A DNA stretch of 64,000 nucleotides from Mycolicibacterium diernhoferi (GTDB taxonomy: Bacteria > Actinomycetota > Actinomycetes > Mycobacteriales > Mycobacteriaceae). The translations under genes and the position numbers were made by a program. The notes below the pieces were generated by a model. The model was not told the DNA's origin and made no database searches. It was given only the letters and a program-made list of their open reading frames with translations. Of this stretch, positions 8,396-18,425 are shown piece after piece. Each line of letters starts with the position of its first letter. The first letter of the stretch is position 1. The stretch is from positions 5,146,001 through 5,210,000 of the forward strand of contig NZ_CP080332.1 in assembly GCF_019456655.1 (NCBI RefSeq), in the 5' to 3' direction.

Positions 8396-9447
8396 CCCTG
8401 ACCAACCTCGGACTGCCGATGCCGGGCCGACCCCCCGCCCCGGGGATGCCCGCCGACGGCCCGCTGCTGGACAGCTATGGCCGGATCGCCACCGATCTGC
8501 GGGTGTCCCTGACCGACCGCTGCAATCTGCGCTGCACCTATTGCATGCCCGCCGAGGGCCTGCAGTGGCTGCCCGACAGCCAGCTGCTGAGCGCCGACGA
8601 GCTGGCCCGGCTGTTGCGCATCGCGGTCACCCGACTCGGTATCACCAGCGTGCGGTTCACCGGGGGTGAACCGCTGGTGTCCCCGCACCTGGCGCAGACC
8701 ATCGCGGCCGCCGCCGCGCTGCGGCCACGTCCCGAGATCGCGGTGACCACCAACGGCCTCGGGCTGGCGCGACACGCCGCGAAGCTGAAGCAGGCCGGAC
8801 TGAACCGGGTCAACGTCTCGCTGGACACCGTCAACGCCGAGCACTTCGCCCAGATCACCCGCCGCGACCGACTGGACGATGTGCTGGCCGGGCTGGCCGC
8901 CGCCGCCGAGGCCGGCCTGGGGCCGATCAAGGTCAACGCGGTGCTCGACCCGCGGACCGGGCTGGATGATGTGGTGCCGCTGCTGTCCTTCTGTCTCGAG
9001 CACGGCTATCAGCTGCGGATCATCGAACAGATGCCGCTGGACGCCGGGCACGAGTGGACCCGCGCGAAGACCATCGAGGCGGACACCGTGCTGAGCACCC
9101 TGCGCCGGCACTTCGACCTGCAACCCGACCCCGGCCCGCGCGGATCGGCACCGGCACAGTTGTGGCGGGTCGACGGCGGCGAGGCCACCGTCGGCGTCAT
9201 CGCCTCGGTCTCCGAATCGTTCTGCGGTGCGTGCGACCGCACCCGGCTCACCGCCGACGGCCAGATCCGCAGCTGCCTGTTCTCCACGACCGAGACCGAC
9301 CTGCGTGCCCTGCTGCGTGGCGGCGCGGACGACGACGCGCTGGAGGCGGCCTGGCGGACGGCGATGTGGGCCAAACCGGCCGGGCACGGCATCAACGATC
9401 CGAGCTTCATCCAGCCGGCCCGGCCGATGAGCGCCATCGGCGGTTGA
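8392..9447 (+). CDS. moaA: GTP 3',8-cyclase MoaA (molybdenum cofactor step 1)
   Basis: This 351-residue radical-SAM enzyme starts the conversion of GTP to cyclic pyranopterin phosphate, the first intermediate of molybdenum cofactor synthesis. The N-terminal 4Fe-4S motif is Cys44, Cys48 and Cys51 (DRCNLRCTYCMPAEG). FTGGEPLV binds SAM. The second cluster ligands are in FCGACDRTRL and SCLFS. The protein ends in Gly-Gly, as active MoaA proteins do. Start ATG 8392 overlaps the YccF stop by 4 nt. moaD follows after 2 nt. Position corresponds to M. tuberculosis moaA2. Confidence 0.95.
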   Translation: MTLTNLGLPMPGRPPAPGMPADGPLLDSYGRIATDLRVSLTDRCNLRCTYCMPAEGLQWLPDSQLLSADELARLLRIAVTRLGITSVRFTGGEPLVSPHLAQTIAAAAALRPRPEIAVTTNGLGLARHAAKLKQAGLNRVNVSLDTVNAEHFAQITRRDRLDDVLAGLAAAAEAGLGPIKVNAVLDPRTGLDDVVPLLSFCLEHGYQLRIIEQMPLDAGHEWTRAKTIEADTVLSTLRRHFDLQPDPGPRGSAPAQLWRVDGGEATVGVIASVSESFCGACDRTRLTADGQIRSCLFSTTETDLRALLRGGADDDALEAAWRTAMWAKPAGHGINDPSFIQPARPMSAIGG

Positions 9448-9449
9448 GC

Positions 9450-9707
9450 ATGTCCGAACTACAGATCACCGTTCGATACTTCGCGGCCGCGCGGGCCGCC
9501 GCGGGGATCGAGACCGAAACGTTGCGTTGCCCCACGGGCACCACCGTTCACACCCTCGTCGAGGGCCTCGCCCAGCGCGGGCCCGAGTTGGCGAAAGTCC
9601 TTGCACGCTGCTCGTTCCTGCGCGACGGTGTCGCGGTACGAGATAAAAACGTCGCGCTCCAAACAACCGAAACGGTGGATGTATTACCCCCGTTCGCCGG
9701 CGGATAG
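9450..9707 (+). CDS. moaD: Molybdopterin synthase small subunit MoaD
   Basis: This 85-residue ubiquitin-like protein ends in VLPPFAGG; the C-terminal Gly-Gly is the site that is adenylated and thiocarboxylated so that it can donate sulfur to precursor Z inside the MoaD-MoaE synthase. It begins two bases after the moaA stop. Its partner MoaE is encoded about 2 kb away on the opposite strand, beyond rpfA. Length and N-terminal beta strand (ITVRYFAAARAAAG) are typical. Confidence 0.93.
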   Translation: MSELQITVRYFAAARAAAGIETETLRCPTGTTVHTLVEGLAQRGPELAKVLARCSFLRDGVAVRDKNVALQTTETVDVLPPFAGG

Positions 9708-9708
9708 T

Positions 9709-9724
9709 CGTGATTTACGTCACA
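9709..9724 (+). promoter_or_regulatory. CRP/FNR-type binding site upstream of rpfA
   Basis: CGTGATTTACGTCACA has the GTGA-N6-TCAC form of the cAMP receptor protein box and begins two bases after the moaD stop. M. tuberculosis rpfA is reported to be controlled by the CRP homologue Rv3676, so the location makes sense. The match is seen in sequence; binding is inferred. The rest of 9725-9931 has no gene and presumably holds the rpfA promoter. Confidence 0.6.
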
Positions 9725-9931
9725 TAACGAAATGATCACGGGCTGGCTACCTGCGGTTTGAGTGGTGAAAGCACCTGCGGAAACGCCCGAATCGCCTGCG
9801 CCTTTAAAGTCCTCTCAGAGTTTGCAGCCACAGGAAACGCCGGAACCGCGTCGAGGTGACGGTCGACCCGAGAACCGTTACCGTCGTGCCAAGCCGGTCG
9901 ACCCAAATCGATTGGCCTGCCTCGTCTGATT

Positions 9932-11498
<1,567 letters not shown>

Positions 11499-11509
11499 GT
11501 CGTTCGATT

Positions 11510-11550
11510 CCGAAGCCGCACTCCCGCGAGGTGTGCGGCTTCGGTGTTTC
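11510..11550 (+). terminator. Rho-independent terminator of rpfA
   Basis: A perfect 12-bp stem, CCGAAGCCGCAC (11510-11521) and GTGCGGCTTCGG (11533-11544), with an 11-nt loop lies 12 bases after the rpfA stop and is followed by TGTTTCTC. It separates rpfA from the convergent moaE gene and could act in both directions. Confidence 0.8.
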
Positions 11551-11564
11551 TCGGGCCCATGTTT

Positions 11565-11996
11565 CTAGGCCGAGTTGACCCATTCATCGGATCCGTCGGC
11601 GAAATGCTGGTGTTTCCACACCGGCAGCCGCTCCTTGACGACGTCGACGAGCAGCGCGCAGGTCTGGAACGCCGCCCGCCGATGATCGGCGGCCACCGCC
11701 ACGACGAGCGCCGCGTCACCGATGCGCAGATCGCCGATGCGGTGGCTGACCGCAATCGCCCGCACGCCTTCGCACTCCCCGGCCACCTCGTGCACCACGG
11801 CGGTGAGGGTCTGCAGCGCCGACGGGTGCGCCTCGTACTGCAGTCGGGTCACCGACCGCCCGCCGTCGTGGTCGCGGACGACGCCGGAGAACCCCACCAC
11901 GGCGCCGGCGGACGCGTGGGCCACCAGATCCTCGTGTTCGGACAGTGAGATCGGCTCCCCGGAGAGCCCGACCCGCAGTACTTCAGCGCCTGGCAT
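11565..11996 (-). CDS. moaE: Molybdopterin synthase large subunit MoaE
   Basis: This 143-residue protein inserts dithiolene sulfur into precursor Z together with MoaD. Family motifs are [16 protein letters not shown] near the N-terminus, LQYEAHPSA, the [10 protein letters not shown] block, and the active-site lysines in [13 protein letters not shown]. Start ATG 11996 overlaps the end of mog by 14 nt. It is the last gene of the moaC-mog-moaE operon. It corresponds to moaE2 of M. tuberculosis. Confidence 0.93.
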   Translation of the reverse strand: MPGAEVLRVGLSGEPISLSEHEDLVAHASAGAVVGFSGVVRDHDGGRSVTRLQYEAHPSALQTLTAVVHEVAGECEGVRAIAVSHRIGDLRIGDAALVVAVAADHRRAAFQTCALLVDVVKERLPVWKHQHFADGSDEWVNSA

Positions 11997-12462
11997 GGTC
12001 TCCCCCGGCGAGTTGGTCCACGGCGTGGTCGAGAACGCCCGCCAGCACTGTGAGGCCGTCCTTCACCCCGCCGGTCGATCCCGGCAGGTTGACCACCAGG
12101 GTGCGCCCGCGCACCCCGCACACGCCGCGTGAGAGGACCGAGGTCGGCACATGCGGCAGCCCGGAGCGCCGGATGGCGTCGGCCAGCCCGGGAATCTGGT
12201 AGTCGACGAGCGCGGCGGTGGCCTCGGCGGTGCGATCGGTGGGTGAGATTCCGGTCCCGCCGGAGGTGATGATGACGTGCACGCCGGCGTCGAACGCGGC
12301 CTGCAACGCCTCGCCGACCGCGCTGCCGTCGGCGACCACCACCGGGGCGGGCACCTCGTAGCCGCGGCCGGTCAGCCAGTCCACGATCACCGGCCCGGTG
12401 CGGTCCTCATAGACCCCGGTGGCCGCGCGGGTGGAGGCGATGATCACCCGGGCCGTTCTCAT
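11983..12462 (-). CDS. mog: Molybdopterin adenylyltransferase (Mog/MoaB family)
   Basis: This 159-residue protein of the MogA/MoaB fold activates molybdopterin by adenylation before molybdate insertion. The signature [13 protein letters not shown] is visible at about residues 70-82, preceded by DAGVHVI and followed by [23 protein letters not shown] 12462 overlaps the moaC stop by 4 nt. It corresponds to M. tuberculosis mog. A MoaB-like protein without clear catalytic specialisation is the alternative. Confidence 0.92.
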   Translation of the reverse strand: MRTARVIIASTRAATGVYEDRTGPVIVDWLTGRGYEVPAPVVVADGSAVGEALQAAFDAGVHVIITSGGTGISPTDRTAEATAALVDYQIPGLADAIRRSGLPHVPTSVLSRGVCGVRGRTLVVNLPGSTGGVKDGLTVLAGVLDHAVDQLAGGDHARR

Positions 12463-12926
12463 GGCTGCCGGGTTCCGGTCTTACCGCCCTCTTTGCGCAG
12501 CACGTGGATGTCCTCGATGCGCGCGGCGGGGTCGACGGCCTTGATCATGTCGTACACGGTCAGGGCGGCCACGCTCACCGCGGTCAGCGCCTCCATCTCG
12601 ACGCCGGTGCGGTCGGTGGTGCGCACGGTGGCGGTGATGGTGACGTCGGTGGTGCCGACGGCGAAGTCGACGTCGACCCCGGTCAGTGCCAGCTGGTGGC
12701 ACAGCGGGATGAGATCGCTGGTGCGTTTGGCCGCCATGATGCCGGCGACCCGCGCCGTCGGCAGCGCGTCACCCTTGGGCAGGCCACCGCCGGCGATCAG
12801 GTCGATGACGTCGGCACGGGTGGTCACCACACCCTGCGCCACCGCGGTGCGCTTGGTGGCGGTCTTGGCGGTGACGTCGACCATGTGTGCCGCGCCCGAC
12901 TCGTCGAGGTGCGAGAGCCCGCTCAC
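12459..12926 (-). CDS. moaC: Cyclic pyranopterin monophosphate synthase MoaC
   Basis: This 155-residue protein converts the MoaA product to cyclic pyranopterin monophosphate. Diagnostic segments are [17 protein letters not shown] at the start, the LIPLCHQL motif, and [20 protein letters not shown] followed by IKAVDP. It begins at an ATG about 5 nt from the stop of the small gene at 12930, and mog overlaps its end. It corresponds to moaC2. Confidence 0.94.
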   Translation of the reverse strand: MSGLSHLDESGAAHMVDVTAKTATKRTAVAQGVVTTRADVIDLIAGGGLPKGDALPTARVAGIMAAKRTSDLIPLCHQLALTGVDVDFAVGTTDVTITATVRTTDRTGVEMEALTAVSVAALTVYDMIKAVDPAARIEDIHVLRKEGGKTGTRQP

Positions 12927-12929
12927 CGG

Positions 12930-13118
12930 TTATTTGTTGACGACGGTGACCGGATGCAGATAGGGCAGCTGCTCTGCCGGCAGCGGGAAGGTCACTTCAC
13001 CGAACGGGGACAGCGATCCGGTGCGGTCGCTCACGAGCTCGCTCACGGCGTGATCACCATCGGCGACCTCGGGCCAACCATTGTCGACGTACTGCTTGTT
13101 GTCTGCCACGCCTGACAT
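12930..13118 (-). CDS. Small conserved hypothetical protein (Rv0863-like)
   Basis: This 62-residue protein ([18 protein letters not shown]..., ending [12 protein letters not shown]) lies three bases ahead of moaC and looks like the first gene of the moaC-mog-moaE operon. It has no signal peptide, membrane helix or recognisable domain. The place matches Rv0863 of M. tuberculosis, remembered as somewhat longer (about 93 residues). The divergent helicase-associated gene starts 59 bp away. Function unknown. Confidence 0.7.
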   Translation of the reverse strand: MSGVADNKQYVDNGWPEVADGDHAVSELVSDRTGSLSPFGEVTFPLPAEQLPYLHPVTVVNK

Positions 13119-13176
13119 TGTGGCAGGTACTACGAGCGGTGGCGAGAGCGGGACGCTGCCCTAGGCTGGTCAAGCA

Positions 13177-15450
13177 ATGACTATTCCAGCCCAGACCGTG
13201 CCACTGGGCGTCTGGCTCGCCGAGCTGCCCGACGACAGCCTGGTCCGGCTGCTCGAATGCCGGCCCGACCTCACCCAGCCGCCGCCCGGCACCATCGCCG
13301 CGCTCGCGGCCCGGGCCCAGGCCCGCCAGTCGGTCAAGGCCGCGACCGACGGGCTGAACTTCCTGCAGCTCGCGGTGCTCGACGCGCTGTTGGTGCTGCA
13401 CGCGAACACCGCACCGGTACCCCGGGACATGCTGGCGGAGTTCATCGGCGACCGGGCCGAGCCGGCCGAGCTGAAGGCCGCGCTCGCCGAACTGCAGGAC
13501 CGGGCCCTGATCTGGGGGGAGGACTCGCTGCGCGTGGTGGCCGAGGTGGCGGCCGGGCTGCCCTGGTACCCGGGTCAGGCGGTCCCCGATCAGCCCGACC
13601 CGCCCGCCGACGAGATCCCGGCACTGCTCGACGGCCTCGACGAGCCCTCCCGCGAACTGCTCACCCGGCTGGTCGAGGGGTCCCCGGTCGGGCGCACCCG
13701 CGACGCCGTCCCGGGCACCGACCCGGACCGGCCGGTCCAGCGGTTGCTCGCCGCCGGTCTGCTGCACCGCATCCCCAGCGACTCCGGGGACACCGTGATC
13801 CTGCCCCGGGTGGTCGCCCAGGTGATGCGCGGCGACCTGCCCGGCCCGGTCGGGCTGACCACACCGGACCCCACCCGGCACACCACCACACAGGCCGACG
13901 TGGACTCGGTCGCCGCGGGCGCCGCGATCGACCTGCTGCGCGAGGTCGACGTGCTCATCGAGGCGCTGTCGAACGCGCCGGTGCCCGAGCTGAAGGCCGG
14001 CGGGCTCGGGGTCCGTGAGGTCAAGAAACTCACCAAGTCCACCGGTATCGACGAGCAGCGGCTCGGCCTGATCCTGGAGGTGGCCGCGGCCGCCGGACTG
14101 ATCGCCCCCGGCACACCGGATCCGGAGCCGCCGGACGGCAACGCGCCGTACTGGGCGCCGACGATCGCCGCGGACCGGTTCATCGAGATCTCCACCGCCG
14201 CGCGTTGGCACCTGATCGCGTGGACCTGGCTGAACCTGCCGGCCCGGCCCAGCCTGATCGGCAGCCGCGGGCCCGACGGCAAACCCTTCGGTGTGCTGTC
14301 GGACGCGCTGTACTCCACCGCCGCCCCGCTGGACCGGCGGCTACTGCTCACGGTGCTCAACGGGTTGCCGCCCGGCGCGGGCGTGGAGCCCGAGTCGGCG
14401 GCGCAGGCCATGATGTGGCAGCGCCCGCGCTGGTCGGCCCGGCTGCAACTGGAGCCGGTGACCAATCTGCTGCGCGAGGCGCACGCCGTCGGACTGGTCG
14501 GCCGCGGGGCCATCGCGACCCCGGCCCGCATGCTGCTGGCCCAGCGCACCGAAGACGCCGCCGAAGAAGTCATCAACGCGATGGCCAAGGTGCTGCCCGC
14601 ACCGCTGGACCACTTCCTGCTGCAGGCCGATCTGACCGTGGTGGTGCCCGGTCCGCTGATCCGCGACCTCGCCGAGCAACTCGACATGGTGGCCACCGTG
14701 GAGTCGGCGGGCGCGGCGATGGTCTACCGGATCAGTGAAGCGTCCATCCGGCGGGCACTGGATGCCGGGCAGACCGCGGGCGGCCTGCACGCCTTCTTCG
14801 AGAAGCACTCGAAAACACCTGTGCCGCAAGGCTTGACGTACCTGATCGACGATGTGGCGCGCCGGCACGGGCAGCTGCGGGTCGGCATGGCGACGTCGTT
14901 CGTGCGGTGCGAGGACCCCGCACTGCTGGCGCAGGCGATGGCGTCGCCGGCGGCCGAACCGCTGGAGCTGCGGATCCTGGCGCCGACCGTAGCGGTGTCC
15001 CAGTCGGCCATCGGCGATGTGCTGGCCGCGCTGCGGGCCGGCGGTTTCGTACCCGCCGCCGAGGATTCCACCGGGGCCGTCGTCGACATCCGGGCTCGCG
15101 GCGCCCGGGTGCCCGCCCCGGGGCGCCGCCGGGTGTTCCGGCCGCTGACCGCTCCCCCCAGCCAGACCCTGGGCGCGATCGTCGCGGTGATGCGCAGCGT
15201 GGCCGCGGCCCCGCGGTCCGGCGAGCGACTGGACCCCGCGGTGCTGGTGGCGCTGCTGCAACAGGCCGCCCTGGAGCAGACCTCGGTGGTGATGGGTTAC
15301 GTCGACCCGGCCGGGGTGGCCACCCAGCGCGTGGTGTCGCCGATCAACATCCGCGGCGGCCAGCTGACCGCCTTCGATCCGGCCTCGGGCCGGGTCCGAG
15401 AGTTTGCCATCCACCGCGTGACCTCCGTGGTGTCGGCCGACTCTGGATAA
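13177..15450 (+). CDS. Helicase-associated (Helicase_C_3-type) protein next to XPB (Rv0862c-like)
   Basis: This 757-residue protein contains the mycobacterial 'helicase-associated domain' region. The N-terminal part is winged-helix-like and Leu/Ala-rich (LLREVDVLIEALSNAPVPELKAGGLGVREVKKL). The C-terminal half includes LQADLTVVVPGPL and YRISEASIRRALDAG, typical of the Helicase_C_3 fold, ending in a WYL-like strand region (VVSPINIRGGQLTAFD). No Walker motifs are present, so it is not itself an ATPase. Its stop lies 8 nt before the XPB helicase start, which suggests a dedicated partner or regulator. Function unproven. Confidence 0.85.
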   Translation: MTIPAQTVPLGVWLAELPDDSLVRLLECRPDLTQPPPGTIAALAARAQARQSVKAATDGLNFLQLAVLDALLVLHANTAPVPRDMLAEFIGDRAEPAELKAALAELQDRALIWGEDSLRVVAEVAAGLPWYPGQAVPDQPDPPADEIPALLDGLDEPSRELLTRLVEGSPVGRTRDAVPGTDPDRPVQRLLAAGLLHRIPSDSGDTVILPRVVAQVMRGDLPGPVGLTTPDPTRHTTTQADVDSVAAGAAIDLLREVDVLIEALSNAPVPELKAGGLGVREVKKLTKSTGIDEQRLGLILEVAAAAGLIAPGTPDPEPPDGNAPYWAPTIAADRFIEISTAARWHLIAWTWLNLPARPSLIGSRGPDGKPFGVLSDALYSTAAPLDRRLLLTVLNGLPPGAGVEPESAAQAMMWQRPRWSARLQLEPVTNLLREAHAVGLVGRGAIATPARMLLAQRTEDAAEEVINAMAKVLPAPLDHFLLQADLTVVVPGPLIRDLAEQLDMVATVESAGAAMVYRISEASIRRALDAGQTAGGLHAFFEKHSKTPVPQGLTYLIDDVARRHGQLRVGMATSFVRCEDPALLAQAMASPAAEPLELRILAPTVAVSQSAIGDVLAALRAGGFVPAAEDSTGAVVDIRARGARVPAPGRRRVFRPLTAPPSQTLGAIVAVMRSVAAAPRSGERLDPAVLVALLQQAALEQTSVVMGYVDPAGVATQRVVSPINIRGGQLTAFDPASGRVREFAIHRVTSVVSADSG

Positions 15451-15458
15451 TGGTCGGG

Positions 15459-17111
15459 ATGAGTACCGAAGGGCCCCTGATCGTCCAGTCCGACAAGACT
15501 GTGCTGCTCGAAACCGATCATGAACTCGCAGGGGCGGCACGCGCCGCGATCGCGCCGTTCGCCGAGCTGGAACGCGCCCCCGAACACATCCACACCTACC
15601 GGATCACCCCGCTGGCGCTGTGGAACGCCCGCGCCGCCGGCCACGACGCCGAGCAGGTGGTCGACGCGCTGGTCAGCTTCTCGCGCTACGCGGTGCCGCA
15701 GCCGTTGCTGGTCGACATCGTCGACACCATGGCCCGCTACGGCCGGTTGCAGCTGATCAAGCATCCGGCGCACGGGTTGACGCTGGTCAGCCTGGATCGC
15801 GCGGTGCTGGAGGAGGTGCTGCGCAACAAGAAGATCGCCCCGATGCTGGGGGCGCGCCTCGACGACGACACCGTGATCGTGCACGGCAGCGAGCGCGGCC
15901 GGGTCAAGCAGATGCTGCTCAAGATCGGCTGGCCGGCCGAGGACCTGGCCGGCTACGTCGACGGCGAGGCCCACCCGATCAGCCTGGCCCAGGACGGCTG
16001 GGCGCTGCGCGACTACCAGGAGATGGCCGCCGACTCGTTCTGGGCCGGCGGCTCCGGGGTGGTGGTGCTGCCCTGTGGCGCGGGCAAGACGCTGGTCGGT
16101 GCGGCCGCGATGGCCAAGGCCGGGGCGACGACGCTGATCCTGGTCACCAACACCGTGGCGGGCCGGCAGTGGAAGCGCGAGCTGATCGCCCGGACCTCGT
16201 TGACCGAGGAGGAGATCGGCGAGTACTCCGGGGAACGCAAGGAGATCCGCCCGGTCACCATCGCCACCTATCAGGTGATCACCCGCCGCACCAAGGGTGA
16301 GTACAAGCACCTCGAGCTGTTCGACAGCCGCGACTGGGGCCTGATCATCTACGACGAGGTGCACCTGCTGCCCGCGCCGGTGTTCCGGATGACCGCGGAT
16401 CTGCAGTCGCGCCGCCGGCTCGGCCTGACCGCGACCCTGATCCGCGAGGACGGCCGCGAGGGCGACGTGTTCTCCCTGATCGGGCCGAAGCGCTATGACG
16501 CGCCGTGGAAGGACATCGAGGCCCAGGGCTGGATCGCACCGGCCGAGTGCATCGAGGTGCGGGTCACGATGACCGACAACGAGCGGATGATCTACGCGAC
16601 CGCCGAGCCGGAGGAGCGCTACAAGCTGTGCTCCACCGCGCACACCAAGATCGCGGTGGTGAAGTCGATCCTGGAGCGGCACAAGGACGAACCGACCCTG
16701 GTGATCGGCGCCTACCTCGATCAGCTCGACGAGCTGGGTCAGGAGTTGAACGCCCCGGTGATCCAGGGGTCCACCAAGAACGCCGAACGTGAGCAGCTGT
16801 TCGACCAGTTCCGTAGCGGCGAGATCAAGACGCTGGTGGTGTCCAAGGTGGCGAACTTCTCCATCGACCTCCCGGAAGCGTCTGTGGCCGTGCAGGTTTC
16901 GGGCACCTTCGGGTCCCGCCAGGAGGAGGCCCAGCGACTGGGCCGGCTGCTGCGCCCCAAGCACGACGGCGGCGGTGCGGTGTTCTATTCGGTGGTCTCC
17001 CGCGACAGCCTGGACGCCGAGTACGCCGCGCACCGGCAGCGTTTCCTGGCCGAGCAGGGCTACGGCTATGTCATCAAGGATGCGGACGACCTGCTGGGCC
17101 CGGCGATCTAG
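15459..17111 (+). CDS. ercc3: XPB/ERCC3-type DNA repair helicase
   Basis: This 550-residue superfamily 2 helicase is homologous to eukaryotic XPB. An N-terminal damage-recognition-like domain (residues 1-170) precedes the ATPase core: Walker A LPCGAGKTLVG, motif Ia LVTNTVAGRQWKREL, the DEVH box IIYDEVHLLP, motif III LGLTATLIREDG, and motif VI QEEAQRLGRLLRPK. Bacterial XPB unwinds DNA 3' to 5' and is linked to repair. ATG 15459 (STEGPLIVQSDKT) is preferred over ATG 15450, which overlaps the upstream stop. Its own stop shares CTAG with the convergent MarR gene. Confidence 0.94.
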   Translation: MSTEGPLIVQSDKTVLLETDHELAGAARAAIAPFAELERAPEHIHTYRITPLALWNARAAGHDAEQVVDALVSFSRYAVPQPLLVDIVDTMARYGRLQLIKHPAHGLTLVSLDRAVLEEVLRNKKIAPMLGARLDDDTVIVHGSERGRVKQMLLKIGWPAEDLAGYVDGEAHPISLAQDGWALRDYQEMAADSFWAGGSGVVVLPCGAGKTLVGAAAMAKAGATTLILVTNTVAGRQWKRELIARTSLTEEEIGEYSGERKEIRPVTIATYQVITRRTKGEYKHLELFDSRDWGLIIYDEVHLLPAPVFRMTADLQSRRRLGLTATLIREDGREGDVFSLIGPKRYDAPWKDIEAQGWIAPAECIEVRVTMTDNERMIYATAEPEERYKLCSTAHTKIAVVKSILERHKDEPTLVIGAYLDQLDELGQELNAPVIQGSTKNAEREQLFDQFRSGEIKTLVVSKVANFSIDLPEASVAVQVSGTFGSRQEEAQRLGRLLRPKHDGGGAVFYSVVSRDSLDAEYAAHRQRFLAEQGYGYVIKDADDLLGPAI

Positions 17112-17608
17112 GAGTCTGCCGAGTCCAGCGCGCCGGCGGCCAGCGCGGCGGTGTTGATCCGGGTGAGCACCGAGTGCAGGTGCTCCAGCTCGGACAGCTC
17201 GACCCCCAGACGGGCCACCACCGTGGGCGGGATGTCCACGGCCCGGTGCCGTAGCGCGGCGCCCTCCTCGGTGAGACTGACCAGGATGGCCCGTTCGTCG
17301 GCGGCGCTGCGGGTACGCGCCACCAGCCCGAGCGCCTCCAGCCGCTTGAGCATGGGCGAGGTGGTGGCCGGATCCATCTGCAGCAGGGCGGCGATCTGTT
17401 TGACCGATAGCGCGTCGGCACCCGTCTTGGCGTTGTCCCACAGCGCCAGCATCACCAGATACTGCGGATGGGTGAGCCCGAGCGGTTCCAGCAGGGGGCG
17501 GTACACCGCCAGCACGGCGCGGTTGGTGACCGCCAGCGCAAAGCACACCTGATGCTCCAGGGCGAGTGGATCGACATCGCTGCCGGAGGCAGGCAGAACG
17601 GTGGTCAT
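17108..17608 (-). CDS. MarR-family transcriptional regulator
   Basis: This 166-residue winged-helix regulator reads LEHQVCFALAVTNRAVLAVYRPLL, then LSVKQIAALLQMDPATTSPMLKRLEALGLV and the wing RSAADERAILVSLTEEG. The early Cys (HQVCFAL) is where OhrR-type peroxide sensors carry their reactive Cys, so oxidant sensing is possible. GTGGGG just upstream of ATG 17608 may be its ribosome site, or GTG 17614 may be the start. Two overlapping palindromes lie between it and the divergent DUF5313 gene and likely form its operator. Confidence 0.85.
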   Translation of the reverse strand: MTTVLPASGSDVDPLALEHQVCFALAVTNRAVLAVYRPLLEPLGLTHPQYLVMLALWDNAKTGADALSVKQIAALLQMDPATTSPMLKRLEALGLVARTRSAADERAILVSLTEEGAALRHRAVDIPPTVVARLGVELSELEHLHSVLTRINTAALAAGALDSADS

Positions 17609-17624
17609 CCCCACAGCGTACTAC

Positions 17625-17643
17625 TTAGTCCGCTAATCATTAG
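17625..17643. promoter_or_regulatory. Overlapping palindromes, probable MarR operator
   Basis: TTAG-TCCG-CTAA (17625-17636) and CTAATCATTAG (17633-17643) are perfect palindromes that share CTAA. They sit in the 50-bp space between the divergent MarR and DUF5313 starts, in locally AT-rich sequence. Autoregulation plus control of the neighbour is inferred. Confidence 0.5.
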
Positions 17644-17658
17644 GGTACGATGTAAATC

Positions 17659-18075
17659 ATGGCCGCCACACAACCGTCCCGGATCCAACGCCTCCTCTAC
17701 GCGTACGGGAAGCGCCTGCCCGACTCCATGCGCGAGTGGGTGACCAACGACCTGGCCGGCCCGGGCGCCATCCGTCGGCACATGATCCGTTACTCGATCC
17801 CGCCGGCGCTACTGCTCGCGCCGCTGTGGCTGCTGCCGGCCTCGCTGTACGTGCACCTGGAGATGACGGTGCCGATCTACATCTGGGCCGTGATCATGGG
17901 TTACGTGCTGAACAAGGTGTGGCGACGGCACCGGCTCGCCCAGCACGGGCTGGACCCCAACCTCGTCGACGCGATCAACCGCGAGAAGAACGCACGCCTC
18001 CACGAGGACTACGCCCGGCGCTTCGGGGCACGCCCCGAAGAAGCCAAGTGGCAGTCCAACTCGAGCCCCTTCTAG
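17659..18075 (+). CDS. DUF5313-like small membrane protein
   Basis: This 138-residue protein has two adjacent hydrophobic helices (SIPPALLLAPLWLLPASLYV and VPIYIWAVIMGYVLNKVW), flanked by basic N- and C-terminal cytoplasmic segments (RRHRLAQHGLDPNLVDAINREKN). This pattern matches the DUF5313 family common in mycobacteria. It is divergent from a MarR regulator and shares its operator region. The stop shares CTAG with the convergent cupin gene. Function unknown. Confidence 0.75.
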   Translation: MAATQPSRIQRLLYAYGKRLPDSMREWVTNDLAGPGAIRRHMIRYSIPPALLLAPLWLLPASLYVHLEMTVPIYIWAVIMGYVLNKVWRRHRLAQHGLDPNLVDAINREKNARLHEDYARRFGARPEEAKWQSNSSPF

Positions 18076-18416
18076 ACGTGCGGGCCGAGCTTCTTGGCGA
18101 CGGTCAGAATGACCACCGAATCCTCGAGCGCGGCCAGCGCATGCCGGGTCAGCGGCACCACCAGATGATCGCCGGCTGAACCCTCCCAGCCGGCCTGCTC
18201 GGTGGACAGCCGGACCCGGCCCTGCAGCACCTGCAGGGTCGCCTCCCCCGGGCTCTCGTGGTCGTCGAGTCCGTTGCCCGCGGTCAGGGCCAGCAGGACC
18301 TGTCGGAGACTGTGCTCGTGGCCGCCGTAGACCGTATGCGAACTACGCCCACTGCTGGCGGCGCGGGCCTTTTCCAGGTGCTCACGCGCCAACGCGGTGA
18401 GTGAAATCTTCTCCAT
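18072..18416 (-). CDS. Small cupin-domain protein
   Basis: This 114-residue protein has a single cupin barrel: LALTAGNGLDDHESPGEATLQVLQGRVRL supplies motif 1 and GDHLVVPLTRHALAALED motif 2. The acidic/His pattern (DDHESPGEA...) is close to cupins described as LuxR-associated or anti-sigma-like small sensors. A metal site with His residues is likely. It precedes an SDR gene on the same strand (10-bp gap upstream), so the two may be cotranscribed. The substrate is unknown. Confidence 0.78.
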   Translation of the reverse strand: MEKISLTALAREHLEKARAASSGRSSHTVYGGHEHSLRQVLLALTAGNGLDDHESPGEATLQVLQGRVRLSTEQAGWEGSAGDHLVVPLTRHALAALEDSVVILTVAKKLGPHV

Positions 18417-18425
18417 GAGGCCTCA

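Noticed and set aside
15297..17546. Long minus-strand frame across the XPB helicase
   Set aside because: The translated product is low-complexity and the plus strand carries unmistakable helicase motifs.
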